DNA from: Kiritimatiellales bacterium
GTDB taxonomy: Bacteria; Verrucomicrobiota; Kiritimatiellia; Kiritimatiellales; Tichowtungiaceae
NCBI GenBank assembly: GCA_041656295.1
Contig: JBBADV010000004.1
Coordinates: forward strand, 158,104 to 222,103
Length of the DNA stretch: 64,000 nt
Direction: 5' to 3'
In this document: piece by piece, positions 50,601 through 58,997 of the stretch
How the letters are laid out: the number at the start of each line of letters is the position of its first letter
Position numbering within the stretch: position 1 is the stretch's first letter
Made by a program: the position numbers and the translations under genes
The notes under the pieces: model-generated
Database searches by the model: none
The model's input: only the letters and a program-made list of their open reading frames with translations
Told to the model about the DNA's origin: nothing

Positions 50601-51533
50601 TTCTGTTTTGCAAAGTTCATAAAAATTGCACTGCTTACAGGAATCGGCATCGGAAGCTAAATCCCATTCCTCTTTCGGCAGCGGACTGTTTTTTTCGCGG
50701 TCAAAATCAACGAGGTATTCCGTCATTTCCGCCACCGAATCTTCAATGCGTGTTTCCAGCATTTCAAAATCGCCGGCGGTTAACTGGAACGGCGCGACAA
50801 CGCCCTCATTCAGATATTCAACATAAAGAAATGTATCTTCCGGTATTGCCCGGAATTTTTCACGCGCCCAGATGGCATACATTCCGAGCTGCTCGCGGTG
50901 TGATCCTTTAATTTTTCCGGCTTTCCAGTCGTGAATGTGAAACGCGTTTCCGGCGCGGTATGCATAATCCGGAATGACATACATCTTCACGCCGTTCCAG
51001 ACAATATGTTCCGGATCGCCGCCCATCTCCGGCGTACGCACCGGCAGTTCCTGTTCGCGCGTAATGGCTTCAATGCGCGGCAGAATTTTATCAATAAAAT
51101 TCTGAATGCAGTTTTTAATCTGATTCGCAATCTGTTCGCCGGCGGTTTTCTCGTCACCCATTGTGCCGTAATAATGTTCGCGCAGGCAGCATTTTCCTTT
51201 CGGATCATTCTTCCATTCGCCGCGCTTCGATTCCGTCCATTTCTGACGCAAAAAAGGGCGCGCCACCGTCTCATACGCCGTTTCCGTATCCATCGGATTA
51301 CCCGCCTGATGCTGGCGCAGCACGCGCATGATCGAAATTTCCGCCGCCTGACCCATCAGTCCCCAGCGATTATCCATTTTATTGAGCCGGTACGCTGTTT
51401 TCGTTTCCGGCGCGGCGTTGCGGTTCCAGCCGCCCCACATGCCGTATTTGCTCCAGTAGCGCCGCCGGCGGCATTCATCGAAATCCGCTGCGGCGCTGAA
51501 CGACCACGAAAAGGTGTTTTTTAATTCGGCCAT
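50592..51533 (-). CDS. PD-(D/E)XK nuclease, RecB/Cas4-like with Cys cluster
   Basis: 313 residues from ATG 51533. N-terminal WSFSAAADFDECRRRRYWSK (the first Cys and the R-rich helix typical of Cas4/RecB nucleases). Catalytic core MYVIPDYAYRAGNAFHIHDW then KAGK (Asp...D-x-K) with a following Q-L-G-M-Y-A helix (the RecB Q-x-x-x-Y motif). C-terminal DADSCKQCNFYELCKTELG supplies three more Cys for an Fe-S cluster. It is an orphan with no helicase or Cas genes adjacent. Probably a DNA repair exonuclease; the role is not known. Confidence 0.8.
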   Translation of the reverse strand: MAELKNTFSWSFSAAADFDECRRRRYWSKYGMWGGWNRNAAPETKTAYRLNKMDNRWGLMGQAAEISIMRVLRQHQAGNPMDTETAYETVARPFLRQKWTESKRGEWKNDPKGKCCLREHYYGTMGDEKTAGEQIANQIKNCIQNFIDKILPRIEAITREQELPVRTPEMGGDPEHIVWNGVKMYVIPDYAYRAGNAFHIHDWKAGKIKGSHREQLGMYAIWAREKFRAIPEDTFLYVEYLNEGVVAPFQLTAGDFEMLETRIEDSVAEMTEYLVDFDREKNSPLPKEEWDLASDADSCKQCNFYELCKTELG

Positions 51534-51573
51534 GCAGAAGACATTAGACTTTAGATCTTGGACTTTCGACTTT

Positions 51574-53250
51574 TTAATTATGCGAAACCGGCCGGAATTT
51601 AATGCGGTGCGGTCTGTCGGCCTCGTCGCCGAGCAGGCGGCGGCGCTGTTCATGATAGGCTTCATAGTTGCCTGCAAACCAGGTGACGTTACTGTCGCCC
51701 TCGAACGCAAGAATGTGCGTGGCAATGCGGTCGAGAAACCAGCGGTCGTGGCTGATAACCACCGCGCAGCCGCCGAAATTCAACAGCGCTTCTTCGAGCG
51801 CACGCAGTGTGGTTACGTCAAGGTCGTTCGTCGGTTCGTCGAGCAGCAGTAAATTGCCGGCGCGCTGCAAAAGTTTGGCGAGATGCACGCGGTTGCGTTC
51901 ACCGCCGGAAAGCATGCCGACTTTTTTCTGCTGTTCGCCGCCTTTAAAATTAAATTTACCGCAATAGGCGCGTCCGTTCATGCGCTTGCCACCGAGATCA
52001 ATCCAGTCGTTGCCGCTGCAGATTTCTTCGTAAACCGTTTTGTCGGGATTCAATTCGTCGCGCGACTGGTCGACATAAGAAATATGCACCGTCGGACCGA
52101 TTTTCAATTCTCCGGCAGTCGGTTCTTCCTGTCCGGTGATCATACGAAAGAGTGTGGTTTTACCGGCGCCGTTGGCGCCGATGACGCCAACGATTCCGCC
52201 GGGCGGCAGATCAAAGTTCACATTTTCCATGATAATGCGGTCGCCGTAGTTTTTGGTTAATCCTTCGGCACGCACCACGAGATTGCCGAGCCGCTCGCCC
52301 GCCGGAATCTGAATTTCAACACTGTCTTCGCGCGTATCAATTTCCTGCGCCGCCAGCGTTTCATAGTTTTTCAGGCGCGCCTGACTCTTCGCACGGCGGC
52401 CGGACGGATTGGCGCGCACCCATTCCAGTTCGCGCTGCAGCAGTTTACTGCGCGACACGGCCTGTTTGTTCTGCGCGGCGAGCAGCGCCTGTTTCTGTTC
52501 GAGCCATGCTTCGTAATTGCCTTTGTACGGATAGGCGCGGCCGGCATCGAGTTCGAGAATCCATTCCGTCACGTTATTGAGAAAATAGCGGTCGTGCGTA
52601 ATTACAATCAGTGTGCCGGCGAAGCGTTTCAGATATTCTTCCAGCCACGCGACCGATTCCGCATCGAGATGGTTGGTCGGTTCGTCGAGCAGGAGAACGT
52701 CCGGGTTTGAAATCAATAACCGGCAAAGCGCGACACGCCGCTTTTCGCCGCCGGAAAGTTTTTCAACGGAGTTGTCGCCGGACGGCAGACGCAATGCATC
52801 CATCGCCATTTCAACATTATGGTCGAGGCTCCATAAATCCTGCGTATCAATTTTATCCTGCAGTTCGCCGAGTTCGTCATTCAGTTTGTCGCTCTCTTCG
52901 TCCGCAAGATCGGTGGCGAGCAGATCGCAGATTTCATCGTAGCGGTCGAGAATGGCTTTGGCTTCGGCGACGCCCTCCATCACATTTCCCAGCACGGTTT
53001 TTGATGCATCGAGCTGCGGCTCCTGCGGCAGATAGCCGATGCGCGCATTTTTTGCGATTTGTACCTGACCCATATAATCGGTATCCACGCCCGCCATGAT
53101 GCGCAGCAGCGACGATTTTCCGGCGCCGTTGCCGCCGATCACACCGATTTTTGCACCGAAGAAAAATGCCAGCATGACATCGTCCAGCACCATGGTTTTA
53201 TTGTGCTGCTTCGTCAGATTCTGTAAATTATAAACATATTCACCCGCCAT
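51574..53250 (-). CDS. ettA: Energy-dependent translational throttle protein (ABC-F)
   Basis: 558 residues, ATG with GAAAGGA upstream. Two ABC ATPase domains: Walker A GVIGGNGAGKSSLLRIMAG and GVIGANGAGKTTLFRMITG, signatures KLSGGEKRRVALCRLL and MLSGGERNRVHLAKLL, Walker B LLLDEPTNHLDAESV and LLLDEPTNDLDVTTL. The arm and P-tRNA interaction linker (KNYETLAAQEIDTREDSVEI) matches EttA rather than Uup. It binds the ribosomal E site and couples translation to ATP/ADP. Full length. Confidence 0.95.
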   Translation of the reverse strand: MAGEYVYNLQNLTKQHNKTMVLDDVMLAFFFGAKIGVIGGNGAGKSSLLRIMAGVDTDYMGQVQIAKNARIGYLPQEPQLDASKTVLGNVMEGVAEAKAILDRYDEICDLLATDLADEESDKLNDELGELQDKIDTQDLWSLDHNVEMAMDALRLPSGDNSVEKLSGGEKRRVALCRLLISNPDVLLLDEPTNHLDAESVAWLEEYLKRFAGTLIVITHDRYFLNNVTEWILELDAGRAYPYKGNYEAWLEQKQALLAAQNKQAVSRSKLLQRELEWVRANPSGRRAKSQARLKNYETLAAQEIDTREDSVEIQIPAGERLGNLVVRAEGLTKNYGDRIIMENVNFDLPPGGIVGVIGANGAGKTTLFRMITGQEEPTAGELKIGPTVHISYVDQSRDELNPDKTVYEEICSGNDWIDLGGKRMNGRAYCGKFNFKGGEQQKKVGMLSGGERNRVHLAKLLQRAGNLLLLDEPTNDLDVTTLRALEEALLNFGGCAVVISHDRWFLDRIATHILAFEGDSNVTWFAGNYEAYHEQRRRLLGDEADRPHRIKFRPVSHN

Positions 53251-53415
53251 AAAAATCCTTTCAAAATGAACGCCGGAATCTAAAGAAATCGTGCCGGAAT
53301 TTGAACTACGAAAAACACAAAATACACAAAAGGTGGAACGCGACCTCCGGCGCGTTTGAATTGGCGGCTAAATTTTTGTGTTCTTTGCGTTCTCCGGCAG
53401 TTAATAATTCTCCGA

Positions 53416-55458
53416 ATGAGTACATCATTCCAGCTTGTTTCAAATTATCAGCCGACAGGCGATCAGCCGGCGGCGATTGAAGCGTTGTTGAAAGGTCTGG
53501 ATTCGGGGCAGCGTTTTCAGACGCTGGAGGGTGTAACGGGTTCCGGCAAAACATTTACGATAGCAAATGTAATTGCACGACACAGCAAGCCGGTACTGGT
53601 AATGTCGCACAACAAAACGCTGGCAGCGCAGCTTTACGCCGAGTTGAAATCATTCTTTCCGCATAACGCCGTCGAATTTTTTATCAGTTATTATGATTAT
53701 TATCAGCCGGAGGCATACATTCCGCAGACGGATACGTTTATCGAAAAAGATGCGTCGATTAATTCTGAAATTGAACGGCTGCGGCTGGCGGCAACCGACA
53801 GTCTGCTGAACCGCAAAGATGTCATTATCGTGGCGTCTGTCTCCTGTATTTACGGTTTGGGTTCGCCGGAAGATTATAAAAATATGATTGTTTCGGCGCG
53901 CAAAGGCGAGCAGTGCAATCGCGATGAACTTCTGCAGCAGCTTGTGACGGTGCAATATGAACGCAACGATTTTGAAACGCTGCCGGGAACATTCCGCGTG
54001 CGCGGCGACACGATTGATATTTTTCCATCGTACGCCGAATACGGTTTGCGCGTCGGATTCTTCGGCGATGAGATCGACAGCATTCAGCGCATTGATCCGC
54101 TCACCGGAAAAACAGAGGAAATGCTGAGCCGCGTGATGATTTCGCCGGCGCGGCACTTTGTGATGCCGTACGAAAAAATGGCGCCGGCGCTCGCGCGCAT
54201 CCGTGAAGAACTCGATGAACGCGTCGCGCAGCTTGAAAAAGCGAACAAGCTGATTGAAGCGCAGCGCATCCGGATGCGCACCGAATATGACATCGAGATG
54301 ATGAAAGAGATCGGCTATTGCGGCGGTATCGAAAATTATTCGCGTCATCTTTCCGGCCGTTCCGCCGGCGACCGCCCGGCATGTCTGCTCGATTATTTTC
54401 CGGCGGACTTTCTGACGATCATTGATGAATCGCACGCCACACTGCCGCAGATCCGCGGCATGTTTAACGGCGACCGCGCGCGCAAATTAACGCTCGTTGA
54501 GCACGGATTCCGGTTGCCGTCGGCGCTCGATAACCGTCCGCTTGAGTTTAACGAATTTATGGATGTCACCGGTCAGATGATTTTCACTACTGCCACACCG
54601 GGACCGTACGAAACTGAACACGGAGGGAAGCCGGTGGAGCAGGTGATCCGGCCGACCGGCATTGTCGATCCACCGGTGGAAATCCGTCCGCTGAAAGGAC
54701 AGATCGATGATGTGATGGAAGAAATCCGCGCGCGGGCTGAACGCGGTGAGCGCACGCTGGTAACAACGCTGACCAAACGCACCGCCGAAGATTTAACCGG
54801 CTATCTGAAAAAAACCGGACTGCGCGTGCAATATCTGCATTCCGAAATTGACGCGATTGAACGCGTTGAAATTCTGCGCAGTCTGCGCAAGGCGGAGTTC
54901 GACTGTCTGATTGGAATTAACCTGCTGCGTGAAGGGCTCGACCTGCCGGAAGTTTCGCTGGTGGCAATTCTCGATGCCGATAAAGAAGGATTTTTGCGTT
55001 CCGAAACATCGCTCATTCAAACCGCCGGACGCGCGGCACGGCATATTGACGGCAAAGTCATTATGTATGCCGATCAGATCACCGGCTCAATGCGCCGGAT
55101 GATTGACGTCACCGAACATCGCCGGAAAAAGCAGATCGCCTATAACGAAGAGCACGGGATCATACCGCAGGCGATCCAGAAAGAAATTCAGGAAAGCCTG
55201 GCGCATCTCAAAAAAGATGCCGAGGATACGGAAGAGTGGGTGCTGCGTGAAACCGGCGAAGATTACGACATTAATCAGACCATCATGGAGCTTGAGCGCG
55301 AAATGCTCGGCGCCGCTGAAAAACTCGAATTTGAACGCGCCGCCCTGCTCCGCGATCAGCTTTACGAACTCCGCGAAGCCGCTTCGCCCGCTGTTCCGGG
55401 GCCGAAAGAGAAAATTTCCTATGTCGGACGCAAATTGAGGAAGCGCCGGAAAATGTGA
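53416..55458 (+). CDS. uvrB: Excinuclease ABC subunit B
   Basis: 680 residues from ATG 53416; an earlier in-frame start at 53356 adds 20 unrelated residues read through a phrase-repeat region. Motifs: Walker A LEGVTGSGKTFTIANVIARH, beta-hairpin region YDYYQPEAYIPQTDTFIEKD, DEAD-like FLTIIDESHATLPQ, GMFNGDRARKLTLVEHGFRL, helicase V/VI GINLLREGLDLPEVSLVAIL and TAGRAARHIDGKVIMYAD, and a C-terminal UVR motif (MELEREMLGAAEKLEFERAA). The DNA damage-recognition helicase of nucleotide excision repair. Complete. Confidence 0.97.
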   Translation: MSTSFQLVSNYQPTGDQPAAIEALLKGLDSGQRFQTLEGVTGSGKTFTIANVIARHSKPVLVMSHNKTLAAQLYAELKSFFPHNAVEFFISYYDYYQPEAYIPQTDTFIEKDASINSEIERLRLAATDSLLNRKDVIIVASVSCIYGLGSPEDYKNMIVSARKGEQCNRDELLQQLVTVQYERNDFETLPGTFRVRGDTIDIFPSYAEYGLRVGFFGDEIDSIQRIDPLTGKTEEMLSRVMISPARHFVMPYEKMAPALARIREELDERVAQLEKANKLIEAQRIRMRTEYDIEMMKEIGYCGGIENYSRHLSGRSAGDRPACLLDYFPADFLTIIDESHATLPQIRGMFNGDRARKLTLVEHGFRLPSALDNRPLEFNEFMDVTGQMIFTTATPGPYETEHGGKPVEQVIRPTGIVDPPVEIRPLKGQIDDVMEEIRARAERGERTLVTTLTKRTAEDLTGYLKKTGLRVQYLHSEIDAIERVEILRSLRKAEFDCLIGINLLREGLDLPEVSLVAILDADKEGFLRSETSLIQTAGRAARHIDGKVIMYADQITGSMRRMIDVTEHRRKKQIAYNEEHGIIPQAIQKEIQESLAHLKKDAEDTEEWVLRETGEDYDINQTIMELEREMLGAAEKLEFERAALLRDQLYELREAASPAVPGPKEKISYVGRKLRKRRKM

Positions 55459-55566
55459 CCGATTGTAAAAGCAAGTGTCCGGTTCCGGCTGGCACCTGTT
55501 TTTATAATTTGCCGCGTTGTTATGTTTTTACGGCGATTTCTCTCCGGCGCTTTACACCCACGTTTT

Positions 55567-56559
55567 TTAACCTTTTGGTGTGCGGGCGCGATTGACATGG
55601 TTGAGATATTCGCTGATGCCGTCGGCGATGCCGCGTGCAATTTTATCACGTCCGGCGGCTTCAATTACGACGGCTTCTTCCCGCGCATTGCTCAGAAAGG
55701 CGATTTCAACAAGCGCCGCCGGACACGGCGCGTCTTTAATTACCTGAAACCGCGCGCGTTTAACACCGCGGTCAGTGCGCGCAGTGGTGCGAACTAAATG
55801 TTTCTGAATCGCGAATCCAAGCGCCATGTTGGCGGCGTCGAAATGATTGCCCGGATTTTTTGCAGTTGATGCGGCGCCTTTGCCGAACGAGTTATGACTG
55901 TAGCGTCCGGGCAGTGAGAGCACGAATGTTTCAATGCCGTTAGCGCTGCGGTCGGCGGCGGAGTTGGCATGAATGCTGACGAAAAGATCGCCTTGCAAGG
56001 TGGATGCAAGTTTTGTGCGCGCCGGCAGAGACAGATCTTTATCTTCAGAGCGGGTGAGGACGACGTTGATGCCGCGGCTTTGCAAAATGGTCCGCACGCG
56101 CCTGGTGACGTCAAGCGTCAGCCGTTTTTCCTGTACATTGCGCGGACTGACGGCGCCGTTGTCTTTGCCGCCGTGTCCGGCATCAAGTACGACGGTGCGG
56201 TTTCCGGCGCGTCCGAGATGCTCATAAGGCCGCAGCGCCGGTTCAACGGTTTGGTTGAAGTCGAGTTCTTCAATGGTGAACTGCCAGCCGATTTTTTTGA
56301 CAGGACTGCTGAGCCAGACGAGCGTGCCATTGATCCAGCAGCGCCGGCCGGTGGTTTCAAATTCGACAGTGTGCCATTTATTCGTGAGGTGCATCCGGTC
56401 TTTTGCCGGCGCGGATACAGTCATACCGTAATAAGCCGCGATGGTATTGAGTGCAACATAGTTTCTGCCGTCGAATGGAATGGTACGGATCGCGGCGCCT
56501 GCTGAAATGGAAATTCCGGCGCAGATAAACGAAATTAAAATGGCGCGCCGGAAAATCAT
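55567..56559 (-). CDS. N-acetylmuramoyl-L-alanine amidase (Amidase_3)
   Basis: 330 residues. Signal peptide ILISFICAGISISAGA. An N-terminal beta-rich (AMIN-like or copper-amine-oxidase-like) domain with IPFDGRNYVALNTIAAYYGM covers about residues 25-125. The catalytic Amidase_3 domain has zinc His in VVLDAGHGGKDNGAVSPRNV, Glu/His in LFVSIHANSAADRSANGIET and the closing ALVEIAFLSNAREE with catalytic Glu. It splits peptide from glycan in peptidoglycan during separation. It starts three bases after the lipoprotein gene, so they form one unit. Confidence 0.92.
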   Translation of the reverse strand: MIFRRAILISFICAGISISAGAAIRTIPFDGRNYVALNTIAAYYGMTVSAPAKDRMHLTNKWHTVEFETTGRRCWINGTLVWLSSPVKKIGWQFTIEELDFNQTVEPALRPYEHLGRAGNRTVVLDAGHGGKDNGAVSPRNVQEKRLTLDVTRRVRTILQSRGINVVLTRSEDKDLSLPARTKLASTLQGDLFVSIHANSAADRSANGIETFVLSLPGRYSHNSFGKGAASTAKNPGNHFDAANMALGFAIQKHLVRTTARTDRGVKRARFQVIKDAPCPAALVEIAFLSNAREEAVVIEAAGRDKIARGIADGISEYLNHVNRARTPKG

Positions 56560-56562
56560 TAT

Positions 56563-56892
56563 TTAATACGGCTTCTGGTCGCCGGTCATGAGCAGATAAC
56601 GGCGCACGTCACCGGTGGCGGGTTTGTCGACGACCTCAATCTGTTTGCCGGTGCCTTGAATGCGGTCAGCCTGCGGCAGCGGTTTCCAATCGGGTCTTTG
56701 GTTACGCGGCGCATCGGTATAGAAAATAGTATAAATCTGATTTGGCGCGGAGTTCCAGCTGATGGACATCTGCCCGCCGGCATACGCGGTAGAAAAGCGC
56801 GGCGAAACGGTGTCAATATTTACCACCGGCGGCTTGGATGCACAGCCGGCGGCGAATAAAATCAGCAGCGGAAGAGCGGACAGTTTTTTCAT
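56563..56892 (-). CDS. Small lipoprotein
   Basis: 109 residues from ATG 56892, overlapping the previous stop as ATGA. A clear lipoprotein signal with lipobox LLILFAAGCASKPP (Cys about residue 17). The mature domain of about 90 residues reads as beta-rich (YAGGQMSISWNSAPNQIYTI, FYTDAPRNQRPDWKPLPQAD), resembling a small fibronectin-like or discoidin-like sandwich; not assigned. It is co-transcribed with the cell-wall amidase, suggesting an envelope role. Confidence 0.75.
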   Translation of the reverse strand: MKKLSALPLLILFAAGCASKPPVVNIDTVSPRFSTAYAGGQMSISWNSAPNQIYTIFYTDAPRNQRPDWKPLPQADRIQGTGKQIEVVDKPATGDVRRYLLMTGDQKPY

Positions 56893-57722
56893 TTCCAGAA
56901 TTTCCACCAGGATGATTTTTTCGGCACGGACGGGTTGATGATGACGGCTTCGGGCATGTCACCGGTACCGAACGGATCGGCTTCAACTTCGGCCGGCGGC
57001 GGCGGTGCTTCAATGCCTTCGACCGCGGCGGTGTCGTCGCCGGCGGCCTCAATCAGAATAACGCGCGAATCTTCTTTCTCCTCAACTGCCGGTGCAGTCT
57101 CTTCTTCAAAGACAACCGGTTCAACCGGCGCCGGCGAAACAATGTTCAGCGAGTTCCAGTATTCTTTGTCGAGTTCATCATTGCGGCTATTGTAACGGCT
57201 CAGGTCTTTGGCCTGATAGTGCCACCACGGAACATTGACGAGACCGGGGTTGATGTCCTCAATTTCCATCCGGTACGCTTTGGCATAAAGTTTCCAGGTG
57301 CGATAGGAGAAATTGAGGTTCAGTCCGGCGAGATGCAGCATAACGCGCGGATCGGTGGACGAGATTTTATAACCTTCCGGACACCATGATCCGTCGGGAA
57401 TCATCTCTTGCGGCACCGGCATTCCGGCGCTTTCAACCAGAATACAGCGCACCGGCGGACGGGTGAAAAAGTTGCCGATCTTATAATCTTCATAGCGGAT
57501 ACCGACCCACTTTTCGCCGGTCCAGCCGTGAATTTCAAGCTCGCTGCCGGTTTGTTTATAGGTCACGAGCAGCGTCGGATAATTCAATGCAATATCCTGA
57601 CCGACACGCACCGGCACCGGTTCGCGCGGCACGATCAACATGATAATTTCGTCAGCCTGGCGCGCGCAAGCGTTCAGTGCGGCGGCAATAACAACAAACA
57701 GTAAAGCTGTTTTTTTAAACAT
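56889..57722 (-). CDS. Secreted hypothetical protein (possibly SH3-like, wall-associated)
   Basis: 277 residues. Signal peptide or lipoprotein signal ALLFVVIAAALNACARQ (Cys 19 could be lipidated). The mature N-terminus has an SH3-like feel (VPVRVGQDIALNYPTLLVTY, GWTGEKWVGIRYEDYKIGNF). Then SWCPEGYKISSTDPRVMLHL and WKLYAKAYRMEIEDINPGLV resemble LysM-like stretches. The C-terminal third is low-complexity and acidic. No named family. First gene of a three-gene unit with the lipoprotein and the amidase, so probably an accessory of peptidoglycan turnover (inference). Confidence 0.65.
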   Translation of the reverse strand: MFKKTALLFVVIAAALNACARQADEIIMLIVPREPVPVRVGQDIALNYPTLLVTYKQTGSELEIHGWTGEKWVGIRYEDYKIGNFFTRPPVRCILVESAGMPVPQEMIPDGSWCPEGYKISSTDPRVMLHLAGLNLNFSYRTWKLYAKAYRMEIEDINPGLVNVPWWHYQAKDLSRYNSRNDELDKEYWNSLNIVSPAPVEPVVFEEETAPAVEEKEDSRVILIEAAGDDTAAVEGIEAPPPPAEVEADPFGTGDMPEAVIINPSVPKKSSWWKFWK

Positions 57723-57841
57723 AACGGTCTCCTATTTCAAAATCCGGTATAGCATAAACCGCCGGCGGCAGATTTTACAAACGCAAACTTTTCCTCTTCG
57801 GGATTGAAACTCCGGTGAATTGCAGGAATCCTAGCCTGATT

Positions 57842-58963
57842 ATGCGCGCAGTCAAATCCCAAGCTGAAAAAAACCAGCACATTCCGGCAATACAAAGAGC
57901 AGTGAAACGCCGGCTGCTGCCGTGGTTTGCAGCACATGCGCGGGATCTGCCGTGGCGTAAAAACCGCACGCTCTACCGGGTCTGGGTTGCTGAAGTTATG
58001 CTGCAGCAGACGCGCGTCGACACCGTGATCGACTATTACCGGCGCTGGATGAAAACCTTTCCGTCGTGGCGCGCGCTCGCCGGCGCGCAGCAGGATGCTG
58101 TTCTAAAACAGTGGGAAGGACTCGGCTATTACAGCCGTGCGCGCAATTTGCACGCGGCGGCGAAAATGATTGTTGCATGTAGACGCGATGCCTTCGTCGC
58201 GTCTGATGATATTGAGAAAGCATTAAAAAAATTTCCCGGTATCGGCAGCTATACTGCCGCCGCCATTGCCAGCCTGGTGTTTAATATCGATGCGGCGGTG
58301 GTGGACGGCAACGTCATTCGCGTTATCAGCCGGCTCTTCGCACTCTCCAGCGATCCGAAAACCGGCGCCGGTGCAAAACAGATTCAAGCACTCGCCGATG
58401 CCATGCTTGTAAAAGGCCGCGCCGGAAATTTTAACGAAGCAATGATGGAACTTGGCGCGACCGTCTGCCTGCCGAAAAATCCGGTGTGCGGCGCATGTCC
58501 AATGAATACTGTTTGCATTGCGCGCAACACAAACGCCGTCGAAAAATTCCCGGCATTCAGGAAAAAGAAAAAAATTCCGCACATCATCGTCGGTGCCGCC
58601 ATCACACTGCGCCGGAAAAATGAAGTGCTCATTGCGCAGCGGCGTGCCGGCGGTATGCTCGCCGGACTGTGGGAATTTCCTGGCGGCAAACAGGAGCCCG
58701 GTGAAAGTATCGAAGAGTGCATTGTACGTGAACTCAAAGAAGAGCTCGGCATTACAGTTGCACCCTGCGAATTTTTTATGACGGTCACCCACACCTACAG
58801 CCATTTTAAAATGACCATGCACGTTTATAAAATGCGCCTTGTCGCCGGACGCCCGCGTGCGCTTCATTGCGCCGGTTTTGCCTGGGTAAAAATCGCCGGT
58901 CTCCGCAACTATGCATTTTCCAAAGCCGATCTGCGCGTTGTGCAAAAACTGCAGGCAATGTAA
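57842..58963 (+). CDS. mutY: A/G-specific adenine glycosylase
   Basis: 373 residues from ATG 57842 (a GTG at 57815 is possible). It removes A mispaired with 8-oxoG. Catalytic Glu is in VAEVMLQQTRVDTVIDYY. The helix-hairpin-helix is KKFPGIGSYTAAAIASLVFN with Asp in AAVVDGNVIRVISRL. The 4Fe-4S loop is CLPKNPVCGACPMNTVC. The C-terminal NUDIX-like domain has GGKQEPGESIEE then RELKEELGI and recognises 8-oxoG. Between NLHAAAKMIVA and DIEKALKKFPG the family has H-G-G-x-F-P; here there is CRRDAFVASD, written by an in-frame REP palindrome. Confidence 0.95.
   Translation: MRAVKSQAEKNQHIPAIQRAVKRRLLPWFAAHARDLPWRKNRTLYRVWVAEVMLQQTRVDTVIDYYRRWMKTFPSWRALAGAQQDAVLKQWEGLGYYSRARNLHAAAKMIVACRRDAFVASDDIEKALKKFPGIGSYTAAAIASLVFNIDAAVVDGNVIRVISRLFALSSDPKTGAGAKQIQALADAMLVKGRAGNFNEAMMELGATVCLPKNPVCGACPMNTVCIARNTNAVEKFPAFRKKKKIPHIIVGAAITLRRKNEVLIAQRRAGGMLAGLWEFPGGKQEPGESIEECIVRELKEELGITVAPCEFFMTVTHTYSHFKMTMHVYKMRLVAGRPRALHCAGFAWVKIAGLRNYAFSKADLRVVQKLQAM
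58179..58204 (+). repeat. REP palindrome in frame inside mutY
   Basis: GTAGACGCGATGCCTTCGTC then GCGTCT: head GTAGA, stem CGCGATG (one mismatch), loop CCTT, stem CGTCGCG. It encodes CRRDAFVAS in the loop between the catalytic helix region and the helix-hairpin-helix of MutY. Confidence 0.75.
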
Positions 58964-58997
58964 AATAGATGATTTCCCCCTGTAGTTACCGGAATTT

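Noticed and set aside
53650..54435. 261-codon minus-strand frame across uvrB
   Set aside because: Mirror of codon bias in uvrB; the forward frame carries all motifs.
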